From positions 1-43,020 of the forward strand of contig DGYK01000037.1 in the NCBI GenBank assembly GCA_002398365.1: a DNA stretch of 43,020 nt. Reading direction: 5' to 3'. Origin of the DNA: Flammeovirgaceae bacterium UBA5008. GTDB lineage: Bacteria > Bacteroidota > Bacteroidia > Cytophagales > Cyclobacteriaceae. Shown here piece after piece: positions 25,215 to 33,436 of this stretch (positions are counted from its first letter, which is position 1; every line of letters begins with the position of its first letter). A program made the position numbers and the translations under genes. The notes under the pieces are model-generated. The model was not told the origin of the DNA, ran no database searches, and was given only the letters and a program-made list of their open reading frames with translations.

Positions 25215-25568
25215 TTAATCGATGGTGCCATTATGATCGTGATCGCGATACAAGCAACAAAACGGCAAGGAAGCATATGTCTCTTCTTTGGCTTTTACCA
25301 AATCCGTGTCATGACCAGCAGCCGCTACTAATTCGTGGATTTTCTTTTCGGTGATTTTATCAGAATTATAAACTACTACCAATTCTTTCGTCTTGGGGCT
25401 CCACTCTGCTTTTTTGATTCCTTTATAATCAAGGGCTGTTTCAATTCGTTTTTTGCACATGATGCAATTGCCATAAACCTTGATGGTAGCGGTAACTACT
25501 TTTGATTGCGCCAATGCGCTGATAGAAATGAAGGCAATGAAGCCTACTAATGCTATTTTGAATTTCAT
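25215..25568 (-). CDS. Secreted heavy-metal-associated (HMA) domain protein
   Basis: A 117-residue exported protein. After the signal peptide (residues 1-20, ending ALAQ) comes one HMA domain with the metal-binding loop GNCIMCKKRIE (Cys35, Cys38) and the usual beta-alpha-beta pattern (KVVTATIKVYG; KELVVVYNSDKIT). Unusually, the tail LPFCCLYRDHDHNGTID adds two cysteines (104, 105) and two histidines (110, 112), which could form a second metal site. HMA domains carry Cu(I) and similar soft metals. It lies two bases before the TonB receptor gene and 72 bases after the HYC_CC_PP gene, so a periplasmic chaperone that takes metal from the receptor is plausible. Confidence 0.9.
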   Translation of the reverse strand: MKFKIALVGFIAFISISALAQSKVVTATIKVYGNCIMCKKRIETALDYKGIKKAEWSPKTKELVVVYNSDKITEKKIHELVAAAGHDTDLVKAKEETYASLPFCCLYRDHDHNGTID

Positions 25569-25640
25569 AATGTATGTTGATTACTTGATTTGAATTAAAA
25601 CAATAACTTCAACAGGTTCTTGAAAAACCTGAATAAAAAA

Positions 25641-26042
25641 TTACGCTTTCAAATCACCTACTTTCCAACTGCACACAAGTTGGTAGATAGGAACCTTGGG
25701 AGGAGGCAGATTGTAAGAAACAACCTGTGAAGAAACATCCTTTGATAAAATGGGGGTCGTTAATTCAAACGTGATGACTGGAAGTAAACTCCATTCTGTT
25801 GCTGATAAATCGGTTGAAGAAGAATGTACCTGATCGTTGTCGATCTTAACTAACTCCGTTTCATCTTCGCAGCAAGCCTTGACTTTTGCTGATTGATAAA
25901 TAGAACAAGCACATTTTTTAGATTCAAATGAAAAGAGCGAAGAATGCCTCTCGCGACCCATGCAAAAATGAGTCGACTTCCCTATTCCTATGGATAGCAA
26001 CAAGTAAAGAGATAAAACCAATATAGATCCTACTTTCCTCAC
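25641..26042 (-). CDS. HYC_CC_PP family exported protein
   Basis: A 133-residue exported protein of the HYC_CC_PP family, named for its three conserved motifs. Here they are THFCMG (His25-Phe26-Cys27), the double cysteine ACCED (57-58) and YNLPPPKVPIYQ near the C-terminus. Two further cysteines (KCACS, 44 and 46) lie between. The family's function is unknown, but it is found beside metal-related TonB receptors in Bacteroidota and its Cys/His content suits metal binding. Translation starts at GTG 26042. It is the first gene of the operon with the HMA protein and the TonB receptor. A TAnnTTTG box ends only four bases before the GTG, and a palindrome lies 50 bases further upstream. Confidence 0.83.
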   Translation of the reverse strand: MRKVGSILVLSLYLLLSIGIGKSTHFCMGRERHSSLFSFESKKCACSIYQSAKVKACCEDETELVKIDNDQVHSSSTDLSATEWSLLPVITFELTTPILSKDVSSQVVSYNLPPPKVPIYQLVCSWKVGDLKA

Positions 26043-26046
26043 GATG

Positions 26047-26054
26047 CAAATATA
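26047..26054 (-). promoter_or_regulatory. Candidate -7 box TATATTTG for the metal operon
   Basis: Minus-strand TATATTTG fits TAnnTTTG. It ends four bases before the GTG at 26042, so the transcript would be leaderless or nearly so if this box is used. Confidence 0.4.
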
Positions 26055-26103
26055 ACTCTATTTTGGGTAGAAAAGTTGCTTCCTTGCTGCTGCCCAGTTG
26101 ATT

Positions 26104-26126
26104 AATAGGAACTTATAAGTCCTATT
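26104..26126. promoter_or_regulatory. Near-perfect palindrome upstream of the metal operon (possible operator)
   Basis: AATAGGA and TCCTATT flank a central CTTATAAG that is itself palindromic, with one extra A breaking the symmetry. It lies in the 123-base gap between the LysE-type gene and the HYC_CC_PP gene, about 50 bases upstream of the candidate -7 box. No T-run follows on the minus strand, which argues against a terminator for the LysE operon. Confidence 0.45.
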
Positions 26127-26165
26127 CAAGCTATTTTAAATTGTCGTTAACAGCTATTTAACAAG

Positions 26166-26804
26166 TTAATGGAAGATTTCAAATGCAGTTTTAGCCTTCA
26201 GCAATAACTGAATCCCAAAAATGATCAAGAACACACCCACAGCTACATTCATGATAATCAAAAACCGATGGGTAATCAATGATCGCAATTTGCCGGCCAA
26301 GTATGCTTTAATCACATCAGTCGCTAACACCGTGAGCAAGAGGGTTAAAAAGAACAGTAACAACTCCCAACCATCTGAGTAGCCCATCTCCACCGTGGCC
26401 ATGCTGAGTGTTGCTACCCAGAAAATCAGCACCATGGGCGACACTCCGTTTATCACAAATCCTTTTAAGAAATATTTGAATGATCGATTCTCATTCACGG
26501 TTTGTACTGTTACTACATGTGCTTTCCGGCTTTTGATCAACAAATGATAGAGTCCAAACAAAATCAATATAGCACCCCCTGCATAGGCCATGTTTGTACG
26601 GAACTTCGGTTCGCTCAAGAATTGAAACAGACCTAAATAGCAAATCGCCACATACAATGTATCGCTAACAGAAACTCCAAGGGCCACCAAAGCACCTTTC
26701 CAAAACCCGCGCTCAATGCTGGTTTGAATGATCGTAAAAAAAACGGGGCCGATTAAAAAGGCGAGAACTACGCCAAATTTTACTCCATTAAGAACTATCT
26801 CCAT
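26166..26804 (-). CDS. LysE/RhtB-family amino-acid exporter
   Basis: A 212-residue inner-membrane protein with six hydrophobic segments, of the LysE/RhtB translocator family. Family markers are the opening GVVLAFLIGPVFFTIIQTSI (residues 11-30), in which the GP pair is conserved, and the second-half FVINGVSPMVLIFWVAT, which repeats the same pattern. Such carriers export amino acids or related small molecules. The protein starts at ATG 26804, six bases behind the stop of the GH3-type synthetase, so the two are in one transcript. This pairing suggests export of an amino acid or acyl-amino-acid product of the synthetase. That substrate is inferred from position only. Confidence 0.87.
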   Translation of the reverse strand: MEIVLNGVKFGVVLAFLIGPVFFTIIQTSIERGFWKGALVALGVSVSDTLYVAICYLGLFQFLSEPKFRTNMAYAGGAILILFGLYHLLIKSRKAHVVTVQTVNENRSFKYFLKGFVINGVSPMVLIFWVATLSMATVEMGYSDGWELLLFFLTLLLTVLATDVIKAYLAGKLRSLITHRFLIIMNVAVGVFLIIFGIQLLLKAKTAFEIFH

Positions 26805-26810
26805 CGGAAA

Positions 26811-28346
26811 TTATTGGGCGATAAAATTTTTCCATTCTTCCAACTGCGCATTTTTCATCACTCGTGGAAATTTATTCTGCCCACCTACTTTTCCTTTTGA
26901 TTCCATCCAGTCATAAAACTTATGTAACGGCAACGGCTGAACAAAGATTTCCTTCAAGGCAGCGCTGCGCTCTACTGCGTAATCGTCATTCAATTCTTTC
27001 AGATGAAAATCGATGCGCTCTTTCAATACATTGGCATCTACTTTATCATCCGTGCCTACATACCATTGATGCGCAAACAAAGTGCCGTGCGGAATACCGG
27101 CTACGGTAAACTCTTTGATTTCAATATTCAATTCATTGGAAACCAACTCCAATGCCTTATTCATATTATCTACGGAAAGATGTTCTCCACACAAACTCAG
27201 GAAGTGTTTAGTGCGCCCCGTAATGACAATCTCCGATTCTTCAATCGAGGTAAACTTGATCACATCGCCAATCAGATAACGCCACGCACCAGCACAAGTA
27301 GAAAGTAACAAGGCGTATTCTTTGCCCTCCTCCACATCATCAATCAATACCGCTTCGGCATCGGGTTTGATATCCCCGGAAGGGAAAAAGTTCTTTTCTT
27401 CAAATGGAACAAACTCATAGAAAATACCATTGTTCAAAACCAGTCGCATCGACTTATGCTTAGGCACCGCCTGATAAGCAATGAAGCCTTCGGAGGCCAA
27501 GTACGTTTCAATAAAATAGATTGGCCGGCCCATCAGTTTTTCCAAACCTTTGCGGTAAGGATCGATCGATACACCACCGTGAACATACACCAATAAATTA
27601 GGCCAGATGTCGTGGATGTGTTGCACTTTGTAGTGTTTCAAAATTCGCTCCAGCAAAATCTGAATCCAGGCCGGAACGCCTACAATTATACCTATGTCCC
27701 AGTCTTTGGCCTTTGCCACAATTTCATCGAGCTTGCTATCCCAGTTTCTGCTTTTTGCGATCTTCTTACCGGGTTTATAAAAGTGCTGAAACCAAAATGG
27801 TAGTCGAGCTGCCTGTATGCCACTCAAATCACCTTCAAAAAAGTTTCCCTTTTTATTGAGATGGGTACTTCCGCCAATCATCAAAATACCTGCTTCAAAA
27901 AGACGAGGTGGCAAATCGTATTTAGACAGAGAAATGATTTGACGAATGCTGGTCTTCTGAATGGCCTTGGTCATTTCTTTCGTTACCGGAATATGTTTGG
28001 AAGCCGATTCGGAAGTGCCGGAACTTAATGCGAAATATTTGATACGCCCTGGCCAGGCAATGTTCTTGGCGCCTTTCAGCGAAAGCTGCCACCAGTCTTT
28101 GTAGATCTTATTGTAATCATGAATAGGCACCGAAGCTTTATACGAAGTGTAAAAAGCGTGTCCTCCTTTTTTGAATTTGGAAAGGATTTTAGGAAAATCG
28201 TAATACTTGCCAAACTCTGTGCCACTGGCAGCAATCATCAACTCTTTCAATTCATTCTTTTGTAGCTCTAAAGGCGATGAGTACTCCTGCTGCAGTGTCT
28301 CCCGAAGTTTTATTCCTTTTTTGAGCAACGTTCCAAGTATGGCCAT
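26811..28346 (-). CDS. GH3-family acyl-amide synthetase
   Basis: A 511-residue member of the GH3 auxin-responsive family within the acyl-adenylating superfamily. In plants GH3 enzymes activate a carboxylic acid (auxin, jasmonate, benzoate) with ATP and conjugate it to an amino acid. The ATP-binding loop ALSSGTSESASKHIPVT (about residues 107-123), the central VYVHGGVS and FIETYLASEGF, and the conserved YLIGDVIKF ahead of VITGRTKHFLSLCGEH are all present. The length is slightly below plant GH3 (about 600). Bacterial GH3 homologues exist but their substrates are largely unknown. It is co-transcribed with the LysE-type exporter (six-base gap) and is divergent from the YggS gene. Confidence 0.88.
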   Translation of the reverse strand: MAILGTLLKKGIKLRETLQQEYSSPLELQKNELKELMIAASGTEFGKYYDFPKILSKFKKGGHAFYTSYKASVPIHDYNKIYKDWWQLSLKGAKNIAWPGRIKYFALSSGTSESASKHIPVTKEMTKAIQKTSIRQIISLSKYDLPPRLFEAGILMIGGSTHLNKKGNFFEGDLSGIQAARLPFWFQHFYKPGKKIAKSRNWDSKLDEIVAKAKDWDIGIIVGVPAWIQILLERILKHYKVQHIHDIWPNLLVYVHGGVSIDPYRKGLEKLMGRPIYFIETYLASEGFIAYQAVPKHKSMRLVLNNGIFYEFVPFEEKNFFPSGDIKPDAEAVLIDDVEEGKEYALLLSTCAGAWRYLIGDVIKFTSIEESEIVITGRTKHFLSLCGEHLSVDNMNKALELVSNELNIEIKEFTVAGIPHGTLFAHQWYVGTDDKVDANVLKERIDFHLKELNDDYAVERSAALKEIFVQPLPLHKFYDWMESKGKVGGQNKFPRVMKNAQLEEWKNFIAQ

Positions 28347-28397
28347 AACTTTACGCTAAATTATTGGGGTACGCTAAATCGCGATCCAAGTTAAACA

Positions 28398-29069
28398 ATG
28401 AGCATTAAAAGTAATATAAAGTTAGTAAACGACAGCCTTCTGCCCGGTTGCCGACTCATTGCCGTCAGTAAGACGAAACCCAACGAGATGCTGATGGAAG
28501 CCTACGAGGCCGGCCAGCGTTTGTTTGGTGAAAATAAAGTACAGGAACTGGAGGCAAAATACCAAGCTCTGCCCAAAGACATTGAGTGGCACATGATTGG
28601 CCATCTGCAAACGAATAAGGTGAAATACATCGCGCCCTTCGTTTCACTGATCCATTCAGTGGACAGCATTAAATTATTAGAGGAAATCAACAAGCAAGGC
28701 AAAAAAATCAATCGCGTGATTCCCTGCCTGTTACAAGTCTATATTGCCAAAGAAGAGACCAAATTTGGTTTGGATGAGACAGAGGTTTTGAATCTGGTCA
28801 ATCAGTTTCCCGCCCATTTCACACACGTTTCCATTCAAGGTTTGATGGGAATGGCCACTCTCACTGAAGATCAACAACAAATCCGAAATGAATTTAATAG
28901 CCTGAAAAAGTTGTTTGATCAGTTGAATCAACAACAGCTTCCACCCGGTATCTCCATGAAAGAACTATCGATGGGCATGAGCTCCGATTATATACTCGCC
29001 ATGCAGGAAGGAAGCACCTTGGTACGAATTGGCTCTACCATTTTTGGTGAGCGAAATTACCCCCAATAA
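28398..29069 (+). CDS. yggS: YggS family pyridoxal-phosphate homeostasis protein
   Basis: A 223-residue single-domain PLP-binding TIM-barrel protein (YggS/PROSC family) that buffers pyridoxal phosphate and influences amino-acid metabolism; no enzymatic activity is established. The PLP lysine is in LIAVSKTKP (Lys25), followed by FGENKVQE, the core WHMIGHLQTNK, and the phosphate-binding C-terminal LSMGMSSDYILAMQEG. The N-terminus is about ten residues shorter than in E. coli. It is followed ten bases later by the DUF423 gene, so the two probably form an operon. The 51-base gap to the divergent GH3 gene should hold both promoters, but no full TAnnTTTG match is visible there. Confidence 0.94.
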   Translation: MSIKSNIKLVNDSLLPGCRLIAVSKTKPNEMLMEAYEAGQRLFGENKVQELEAKYQALPKDIEWHMIGHLQTNKVKYIAPFVSLIHSVDSIKLLEEINKQGKKINRVIPCLLQVYIAKEETKFGLDETEVLNLVNQFPAHFTHVSIQGLMGMATLTEDQQQIRNEFNSLKKLFDQLNQQQLPPGISMKELSMGMSSDYILAMQEGSTLVRIGSTIFGERNYPQ

Positions 29070-29078
29070 CAGATCAGT

Positions 29079-29468
29079 ATGTTTACACAAAAACGAATTC
29101 TGATTGCCGGAGCTATATTGGCCGGTGTTGCCGTTGGAATGGGAGCTTTTGGGGCACACGCACTGAAGCCTTTGTTGCAAGAAAACGGTCGGGTGGACAC
29201 GTTTGAGTTAGCCACGCGGTATCATTTCTATCATGCCTTTCAACTTCTGGTTTTAGGTGCATTGTATCCAACATTTTACTCGCGCTTTTGGAGGGCCAGC
29301 GCATGGATGTCTGTTGTAGGAATTGGGTTGTTTAGTGGCAGTCTTTACGTGATGGCGATTTTCAATACTACACGGGTGGCATTGATTACGCCTTTAGGGG
29401 GTGTGTGCTTTTTGGCAGCTTGGACTTTGATGGCTTTTGCGATTTATCGAAACCAATCGAAAGGTTAA
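29079..29468 (+). CDS. DUF423 family membrane protein
   Basis: A 129-residue protein with four hydrophobic helices and the DUF423 signature GAFGAHALK (residues 23-31) following the first helix, then TATRYHFYHAFQ-like sequence (ATRYHFYHAFQLL). The family (YgdD-like) is widespread and of unknown function; the conserved His residues are at the membrane edge. It lies ten bases behind yggS. Its stop codon overlaps that of the convergent DUF1573 gene by four bases (29465-29468), leaving no room for a terminator between them. Confidence 0.9.
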   Translation: MFTQKRILIAGAILAGVAVGMGAFGAHALKPLLQENGRVDTFELATRYHFYHAFQLLVLGALYPTFYSRFWRASAWMSVVGIGLFSGSLYVMAIFNTTRVALITPLGGVCFLAAWTLMAFAIYRNQSKG

Positions 29469-29872
29469 TTCTTCTTTTCAAGCACGTTGGCCGAAAAAGT
29501 GATCTGGCTATTGCCATATCGGGAGTTGGATACCACCGTCACCACTTTATTTTGCCTTCCAAATTTTCCTGAACTGTCAAATTGAACCTGCAATTCGCCC
29601 CTGTTTCCGGGCATGATCGGATCACGTGGCCAGCCCTTTGGGATTGTGCAGCCACAGGTAACTTCTACGTTAGTGATAATAAGTGGTGAAGAGCCTGTGT
29701 TGGTGAACTTAAAGGTGTGTTGTACTTTATCGCCTTTATAAATATCACCAAATTCATACGATGTGACTTCCCAGGTAATAATCGCACCTTTGTTATCATC
29801 AGTTTGTGATTGGGCAAGGGTGGAAATAGCAAAAGAAAAAGCGAAACAAAGAAACAGTACAGGTGCTTTCAT
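29465..29872 (-). CDS. DUF1573 secreted protein
   Basis: A 135-residue exported protein. A signal peptide (residues 1-20, ending STLAQ) precedes an immunoglobulin-like DUF1573/ASH-type domain with EFGDIYKGDKVQHTFKFTNTG, the family landmark VTCGCTIPKGWP, and IMPGNRGELQVQFDSSGKFG. The domain is common in Bacteroidota and resembles the ASPM/SPD-2/Hydin fold found in large envelope proteins; no enzymatic role is known. As a single-domain protein it is likely periplasmic. It overlaps the convergent DUF423 stop and starts 42 bases from the divergent Nudix gene. Confidence 0.9.
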   Translation of the reverse strand: MKAPVLFLCFAFSFAISTLAQSQTDDNKGAIITWEVTSYEFGDIYKGDKVQHTFKFTNTGSSPLIITNVEVTCGCTIPKGWPRDPIMPGNRGELQVQFDSSGKFGRQNKVVTVVSNSRYGNSQITFSANVLEKKN

Positions 29873-29914
29873 TGGATAAATCTAAATTAGATTTTTGAGT
29901 TTTAATACGGAGCT

Positions 29915-30388
29915 ATGAAAGAATCGGTTCAAAATAATTATGCTCATCGATTGCGGGTGCGTGCCTGTGGGATCTGCACACACAACAACTCGATTCTATT
30001 AGTTAATCATGCCGGTCTAAGAAATGGTAACTTCTGGGCACCCCCGGGTGGTGGGGTCGAATTAGGTGAAAGTGTGCCTGATTGCCTAGTGCGCGAATTT
30101 AAAGAAGAGACCGGTTTGGATATTGAAGTTTGTGACTTTTTGTTCGCTTGCGAATTTATACACGAACCCCTTCATGCAATCGAGTTGTTTTTTGAGGTGA
30201 AAGTGATTGGTGGGCACCTTCAAAAAGGGTTTGACCCTGAGTCGGGTGCGGACCAGATCATTCAAGAGGTCGGTTTTCTGACATGGCAGCAGTTGGATGA
30301 GTTGAAGAGTGAAGAGATTCATGGGATTTTCCGAATTCCCAAACAAAAGTGTGAAATAAGCCTGTTGAGCGGCTATTTTAAATTATAA
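29915..30388 (+). CDS. Nudix hydrolase
   Basis: A 157-residue Nudix enzyme that hydrolyses a nucleoside diphosphate linked to another moiety. The Nudix box is complete: G-x5-E-x7-REUxEExGU is satisfied by GGVELGE, seven residues, then REFKEETGL (about residues 49-71). The N-terminal strand RVRACGICTHNNSILLVNH and the strand FWAPPGGG are typical. The substrate cannot be inferred. It is transcribed alone: the next gene begins 56 bases further on with its own promoter match. Confidence 0.9.
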   Translation: MKESVQNNYAHRLRVRACGICTHNNSILLVNHAGLRNGNFWAPPGGGVELGESVPDCLVREFKEETGLDIEVCDFLFACEFIHEPLHAIELFFEVKVIGGHLQKGFDPESGADQIIQEVGFLTWQQLDELKSEEIHGIFRIPKQKCEISLLSGYFKL

Positions 30389-30391
30389 TTG

Positions 30392-30424
30392 ATTGCTTTT
30401 AACCATATAAAATATCTATAATTG
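30392..30424 (+). promoter_or_regulatory. Candidate promoter for the 30445 membrane-anchored protein
   Basis: TATAATTG at 30417-30424 matches the -7 box with one mismatch, and ATTG at 30392-30395 is spaced 21 bases upstream. The leader to ATG 30445 would be about 14 bases. Confidence 0.35.
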
Positions 30425-30444
30425 CAAGCTAAACCTGTAACCGC

Positions 30445-31260
30445 ATGAACTTGAACAGAATCCTAACTATTGTCTTAATAGCCATTAGTGCTTATCTGGC
30501 CTACCGCCTTTACAGAGGCGTTCAAGGCACCATCGAAGAACGTGAATTAATCAAAACTACCGAGGATGCTGTTATTGCACGCCTCAAACTCATTCGTGAA
30601 GCAGAAATCGTTTTTCAGGAAGCTAACAGACGTTATACTTCTAACTGGGATTCGCTGATCAACTTTATTGAAAATGGCAAAGTTCCTAATATTCAGCGCA
30701 GAGAGGAAATTAAACAAGTTGGATACGGTCAGGAAGAGATTAAAGTATTCTTTGATACATTAGGTTATACACCCGCCAAAGACAAAATCTTCAAAAAGAA
30801 CTTTACATTGAATGCCGCTGACAACGGAACTTTCATGGGCTTCAAAGTAAAAGAAGGTGATCGCATTCTTAAAAACCAAAAAGCTTACTTGATCAAAATT
30901 GATGGAAAAGTACAAGATCCTCCATTTCAAGAGCAAGGAGTAATCACCAAACTAGGCGCATTTGCCGTAGGGGATGAAGTGAAGAAAGGCGATATTATGG
31001 TGAGCTTCTGGGATTATACTTTTGATCCCAACACAGATCTCAAGAAACTGGCCGAAGTACCCGGAGGAGATGGCTATAAGTTTGATATCAGCGTTGGTAA
31101 AGTAGACAAAAATGGTGTGATGGTTCAGGTGATCGAAGTAAAAGATCCGAAGCCTATCAACCCTTCCAGAAAAGATAGCAATGAAGCTAAAAACAGAAAG
31201 CCTTTGCATTTTGGTTCGAAAACAGATGTAACTACATCAGGTAATTGGGAATCCCAATAA
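30445..31260 (+). CDS. Hypothetical membrane-anchored protein
   Basis: A 271-residue protein with a single N-terminal helix (ILTIVLIAISAYLAYRLYRG) and no lipobox. A helical segment follows (about 30-75, TEDAVIARLKLIREAEIVFQ), then a long beta-rich region with many Lys and Gly residues. The helical part resembles the start of pseudopilin-like or coiled-coil proteins but lacks the prepilin cleavage motif. I recognise no characterised domain; comparable proteins appear conserved in Cytophagales near coaD. The DUF3822 gene begins 11 bases downstream, so co-transcription with it and coaD is likely. The C-terminal 35 residues are polar and probably disordered. Confidence 0.75.
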   Translation: MNLNRILTIVLIAISAYLAYRLYRGVQGTIEERELIKTTEDAVIARLKLIREAEIVFQEANRRYTSNWDSLINFIENGKVPNIQRREEIKQVGYGQEEIKVFFDTLGYTPAKDKIFKKNFTLNAADNGTFMGFKVKEGDRILKNQKAYLIKIDGKVQDPPFQEQGVITKLGAFAVGDEVKKGDIMVSFWDYTFDPNTDLKKLAEVPGGDGYKFDISVGKVDKNGVMVQVIEVKDPKPINPSRKDSNEAKNRKPLHFGSKTDVTTSGNWESQ

Positions 31261-31271
31261 ACTATTCCTGA

Positions 31272-32156
31272 GTGTCATTAAATGCCAATTATAAGCTTTT
31301 AAAAAAGATCAAAGATGATCGGTTTGATGAAGAAAAACTTCATCAATATCGATTGTTGGTTCAAATAGGAGTCAGAGATTTTCAAGTAGCCGTTGTTGCC
31401 GAGAGCGATCAACGGCTACTTTTTTTTGAAGACTATATCTTAAACGATCTTAACTCCTATTCAGAACAATTAGCAGTGATCAAAGGGCTCTTCGAAGCTC
31501 ACCCCGTTTTGCAGGCCGGATTTTGGAAAGAAGTAAAGTTCTCTATCAAGAATAGCAAGTTCATCCAAATCCCAACCACCCTATTCTTATCCAGCGCAAC
31601 GGCTGACTACATTAAGTTTAATGCCGCCATTGATCCGGAAACGGAAGTGGTGATGCATTGCGAAAATCTCTCACTCAACATCACCACCGTATTTGCCGCC
31701 CAGAGAGAGCTGGTGGAATGGTTGAAGGATATCTATCAAAACACACAAATTCATTTCTTCCATCAATCATCTGCCTTGATTCAAGGCGTTTCGGCAAGTG
31801 TGCACAGCAATGGCCATCCCCTGTATATCTATGTAGATCGCTTTAAGTTGCACATTCTGGCTTTCAAAGGCGGACAGTTGCTTTTCTACAATCAGTTTTT
31901 AATTAAACAGTTTTCGGATTACGTCAAGTACATCATGCTGGTGATGAAGAATCTGAACATGGATCAGCAAACCAGCGAAGTGGTATTGTGGGGTTACATT
32001 GGTAAGAACTCACCGCATTATCTGGAGTTTGTTAAATATGTTCGAAATGTAAGCTTTGGTGAACGACCAAAACATTTCACGTTCGGCTACCTGTTTGATG
32101 AGTTGCAGGAACATCATTTCTTCGATCTATACTCCATTGACTTATTAACCGCCTGA
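31272..32156 (+). CDS. DUF3822 family protein
   Basis: A 294-residue cytosolic protein of the DUF3822 family, a Bacteroidota-specific group usually encoded just upstream of coaD, often with rsmD. Characteristic features are the FFEDYILNDL region near residues 50-60, LFLSSATADYIKFN (about 102-115), and HPLYIYVDRFKLHILAFKGGQLLFYN in the centre. The repeated beta-beta-beta-alpha layout is reminiscent of an actin-like ATPase fold, but nucleotide-binding residues are not evident to me. Translation starts at GTG 31272; no better start is available. It ends five bases before coaD. The rsmD gene often found beside it is absent here. Confidence 0.82.
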   Translation: MSLNANYKLLKKIKDDRFDEEKLHQYRLLVQIGVRDFQVAVVAESDQRLLFFEDYILNDLNSYSEQLAVIKGLFEAHPVLQAGFWKEVKFSIKNSKFIQIPTTLFLSSATADYIKFNAAIDPETEVVMHCENLSLNITTVFAAQRELVEWLKDIYQNTQIHFFHQSSALIQGVSASVHSNGHPLYIYVDRFKLHILAFKGGQLLFYNQFLIKQFSDYVKYIMLVMKNLNMDQQTSEVVLWGYIGKNSPHYLEFVKYVRNVSFGERPKHFTFGYLFDELQEHHFFDLYSIDLLTA

Positions 32157-32161
32157 GCGCT

Positions 32162-32620
32162 ATGAAGCGTGTTGCACTTTTTCCCGGATCGTTTGATCCG
32201 TTCACCAAAGGCCACGAAGACATTGTGCTGCGCGGTCGCCAATTGTTTGATGAAATCATTATCAGCATTGGTTACAACAGTGGAAAATCGCAACGCTATT
32301 TTCCCATCGACTTTATGGTGGGTAAAATCCGCGAAACGTTTGCCAACTATCCGGATGTAAAAGTGGAAACCTATGCCGAGTTGACGGCTGAATTTGCAAA
32401 GAAAAACGGGGCTAAATATTTATTGCGCGGTTTGCGCAACACCACCGACTTTGAGTATGAAAACAGCATTGCTCAGGTCAACAAATACCTCAACGCCAAT
32501 TTAGAGTCAGTGTTTCTGATTACTACTCCTCAACTGGCCTCCATCAGCTCATCCATCATTCGCGAAGTACACAAGTACAAAGGCGATGTATCGGGCTTGC
32601 TCCCCTATCAGTTAGATTAG
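32162..32620 (+). CDS. coaD: Phosphopantetheine adenylyltransferase
   Basis: A 152-residue CoaD, which adenylates 4'-phosphopantetheine to dephospho-CoA, the penultimate step of coenzyme A synthesis. The nucleotidyl-transferase signature FPGSFDPFTKGH is at residues 7-18, with His18 in the TxGH-type motif. YLLRGLRNTTDFEYE covers the pantetheine-binding region and SISSSIIREV (127-136) is the second ATP-binding motif. The length is normal. It lies five bases after the DUF3822 stop, and its stop overlaps that of the convergent Nudix gene by four bases. Confidence 0.96.
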   Translation: MKRVALFPGSFDPFTKGHEDIVLRGRQLFDEIIISIGYNSGKSQRYFPIDFMVGKIRETFANYPDVKVETYAELTAEFAKKNGAKYLLRGLRNTTDFEYENSIAQVNKYLNANLESVFLITTPQLASISSSIIREVHKYKGDVSGLLPYQLD

Positions 32621-33288
32621 GCTTTTTGCCGATAATGTTCTTCGAACACAAACCGGATGGAGTTGTAGGAATTCTCCAGCGCATGGTACACTTCCTTTTG
32701 TGTCATCCAGCGCAATTCTTCAATGTCTTCTTCCAAGCTGGGCTTGCTGTTGCTGTCGTCCACCAGGTTCATATCGTACCATTTGGTTTTCTTCAGCATG
32801 CTGTTCTTGTTCATGGTGTACGTGTGCCAGGTCGTGCAAATCTTCTTTCCTAATTTTACTCGCACGTTGCACTCCTCCTCCACTTCGCGTACTGCGGTTT
32901 CTTTGTACTTCTCCCCGGTTTCGCGTTTGCCTTTCGGCAAATCCCACTTCTTCATTCGGTAGATCATCAAAAACTTATCCTTCTTGCGAATGAGTCCACC
33001 AGCTGCATGTATAATTTTAAATTTCGACTTGAGGTAAGTCTTAAATGCTTCGTAATCTTTCACCGTTACCGTTAATGATAACAAACTCATCGGAACTTTC
33101 GAGTTGATCAAATCAAAAACCACATCCATATCGCGCGGGGTAGCCTGATCAAGCCACACATGGTGTATTAACTTGGCTTTGGTAATGGGTTCTGAACTAG
33201 CGATGATCTGCAAATTAAAGTGACCCGGCTCAGGCTTTTCCCCATCTTTTAAAATCCGAATGGGAATATCGTTGACAAAGAGATTCAT
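32617..33288 (-). CDS. Nudix hydrolase with N-terminal extension
   Basis: A 223-residue protein with about 80 residues of N-terminal domain (MNLFVNDIPIRIL, then a Leu/Val-rich helix region ending YEAFKTYLKSKF) ahead of a Nudix domain. The Nudix box reads GKRETGE, seven residues, REVEEECNV; the usual Gly in the last position is Asn, a variant seen in some subfamilies and not expected to remove the catalytic Glu residues. The preceding KWDLPKG is typical. The substrate is unknown. It is divergent from pyrE across a 148-base gap, and its stop overlaps coaD. Confidence 0.87.
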   Translation of the reverse strand: MNLFVNDIPIRILKDGEKPEPGHFNLQIIASSEPITKAKLIHHVWLDQATPRDMDVVFDLINSKVPMSLLSLTVTVKDYEAFKTYLKSKFKIIHAAGGLIRKKDKFLMIYRMKKWDLPKGKRETGEKYKETAVREVEEECNVRVKLGKKICTTWHTYTMNKNSMLKKTKWYDMNLVDDSNSKPSLEEDIEELRWMTQKEVYHALENSYNSIRFVFEEHYRQKA

Positions 33289-33424
33289 TACGTAAAACTG
33301 TATTTAAAGCTGAGATTCCATTGGCAAAAACATAAATAATTTGCAATCTGACAACTGCCACGACAACAAAAACTGAATCCTCCCTTTTTTCGACATCCGT
33401 TGCTGCGTTTTGGGCAATCGTGGC

Positions 33425-33432
33425 TAAATTTG
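33425..33432 (+). promoter_or_regulatory. Candidate -7 box TAAATTTG at pyrE
   Basis: A full match to TAnnTTTG that ends four bases before the pyrE ATG, implying a leaderless transcript. The nearest TTTG upstream (33409-33412) is only 12 bases away, closer than the usual spacing. Confidence 0.35.
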
Positions 33433-33436
33433 CCGC

